Positions 63,842 to 64,000 of a stretch of DNA of 64,000 nt are shown one piece after another. The notes below the pieces were generated by a model. That model was not told the origin of the DNA, did not search any database, and was given only the letters and a program-made list of their open reading frames with translations. Position 1 is the first letter of the stretch. Each line of letters begins with the position of its first letter. The DNA lies in the NCBI RefSeq assembly GCF_024508665.1, contig NZ_JANINP010000006.1, positions 434,001-498,000 of the forward strand. Reading direction: 5' to 3'. The position numbers were made by a program, and so were the translations under genes. Origin of the DNA: Sphingomonas sp. (lineage in GTDB: Bacteria > Pseudomonadota > Alphaproteobacteria > Sphingomonadales > Sphingomonadaceae).

Positions 63842-63972
63842 CCCCCGACCAACAGCGACTCGCGGCGCAGCGCCGCAATGCGCGCGCCCTCGCGCTGGTG
63901 CTGGGCATGCTGGTGATCCTGATCTTCGCGCTCGCGATCGCCAAGATCGGGCTTGGTTGGTCACACGGGTGA
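63838..63972 (+). CDS. Small single-helix membrane protein of the cox operon, 44 aa
   Basis: [20 protein letters not shown], then one membrane helix ([21 protein letters not shown]) and a short tail. It overlaps ctaB (ATGA) and the next start (TGATG), so it is translated with the oxidase assembly genes. Small proteins at this position are common in alphaproteobacterial cox operons; function not established. Confidence 0.75.
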   Translation: MTPDQQRLAAQRRNARALALVLGMLVILIFALAIAKIGLGWSHG

Positions 63973-64000
63973 TGGCGATGCAGCGAACGACACGGACAGC
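63972..64000 (+). CDS. Probable cytochrome c oxidase assembly protein Cox11/CtaG (first codons only)
   Basis: Starts MAMQRTTRT and is cut by the window end. The assignment rests on the operon order coxB-coxA-ctaB-small protein, after which ctaG (cox11, copper insertion into CuB) normally follows in this group. The few visible residues fit but do not prove it. Confidence 0.5.

Noticed and set aside
1..64000. CRISPR arrays, tRNA or rRNA genes, phage or plasmid genes
   Set aside because: Looked for by eye; no spaced direct repeats, no tRNA-like cloverleaf or rRNA segment, and no integrase, transposase or replication gene seen.

Overview
The window is GC-rich, densely coded chromosomal DNA from an alphaproteobacterium, most likely a sphingomonad (Sphingomonas or close relative). 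The basis is the TonB-receptor style, the pdxJ-acpS-lepB and coxB-coxA-ctaB-cox11 arrangements, a complete N-acetylglucosamine PTS regulon with a GntR regulator, and short hairpin repeats between genes. I saw no rRNA, tRNA, CRISPR array or transposase. Most adjacent genes overlap by 4 bases (ATGA) or lie within 30 bases, so the region reads as a series of compact operons.

Layout. 1-6.6 kb: a tripartite RND drug-efflux operon (unknown 133-aa protein, adaptor, pump, outer-membrane lipoprotein cut by the window edge) with a TetR regulator and three copies of one likely operator. 6.7-7.7 kb: a cupin-like protein. 7.9-20.3 kb: N-acetylglucosamine/chitin-oligosaccharide utilisation. GntR-deaminase-nagA run leftward; a TonB receptor, a GH20 hexosaminidase, an EIIA-HPr-EI fusion and a IICB permease run rightward. 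Together they import GlcNAc oligomers, cut them, phosphorylate GlcNAc on entry, deacetylate and deaminate it. 20.3-24.4 kb: a TPR-sulfotransferase and a carbonic anhydrase-SulP pair. 24.5-28.3 kb: small unknown secreted or membrane proteins around an OmpR/EnvZ-type two-component system.

28.5-37.5 kb: a C4-dicarboxylate region. dctA is followed on the same strand by a TonB receptor and an SGNH hydrolase; dctB-dctD diverge from dctA. DctD lacks the GAFTGA loop that normally contacts sigma-54, and a perfect 20-bp palindrome lies between the divergent units. A 272-bp MITE with 34-bp terminal inverted repeats sits 1 bp past the dctD stop codon. 37.9-43.8 kb: AraC and TetR regulators, a ferritin-like PF10118 protein, a DUF2147 protein, an M13 peptidase and a DsbA-family oxidoreductase.

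43.9-55.7 kb is the most interesting part: a small nonribosomal peptide locus. One leftward operon encodes a stand-alone A-PCP protein (specificity code reads as leucine), a cytochrome P450, a C-A-PCP-TE synthetase (code reads as glycine; the thioesterase nucleophile is Cys instead of Ser) and an Sfp-type phosphopantetheinyl transferase. A membrane acyltransferase and a membrane-anchored hydrolase diverge from it and a MOP-family flippase converges on it. My working guess is a leucine-glycine dipeptide, possibly oxidised on the carrier by the P450; the product cannot be read from sequence alone.

55.7-64 kb: housekeeping. pdxJ-acpS-lepB-perM-maiA run leftward and the cytochrome c oxidase operon coxB-coxA-ctaB-small membrane protein-cox11 (cut at the edge) runs rightward.
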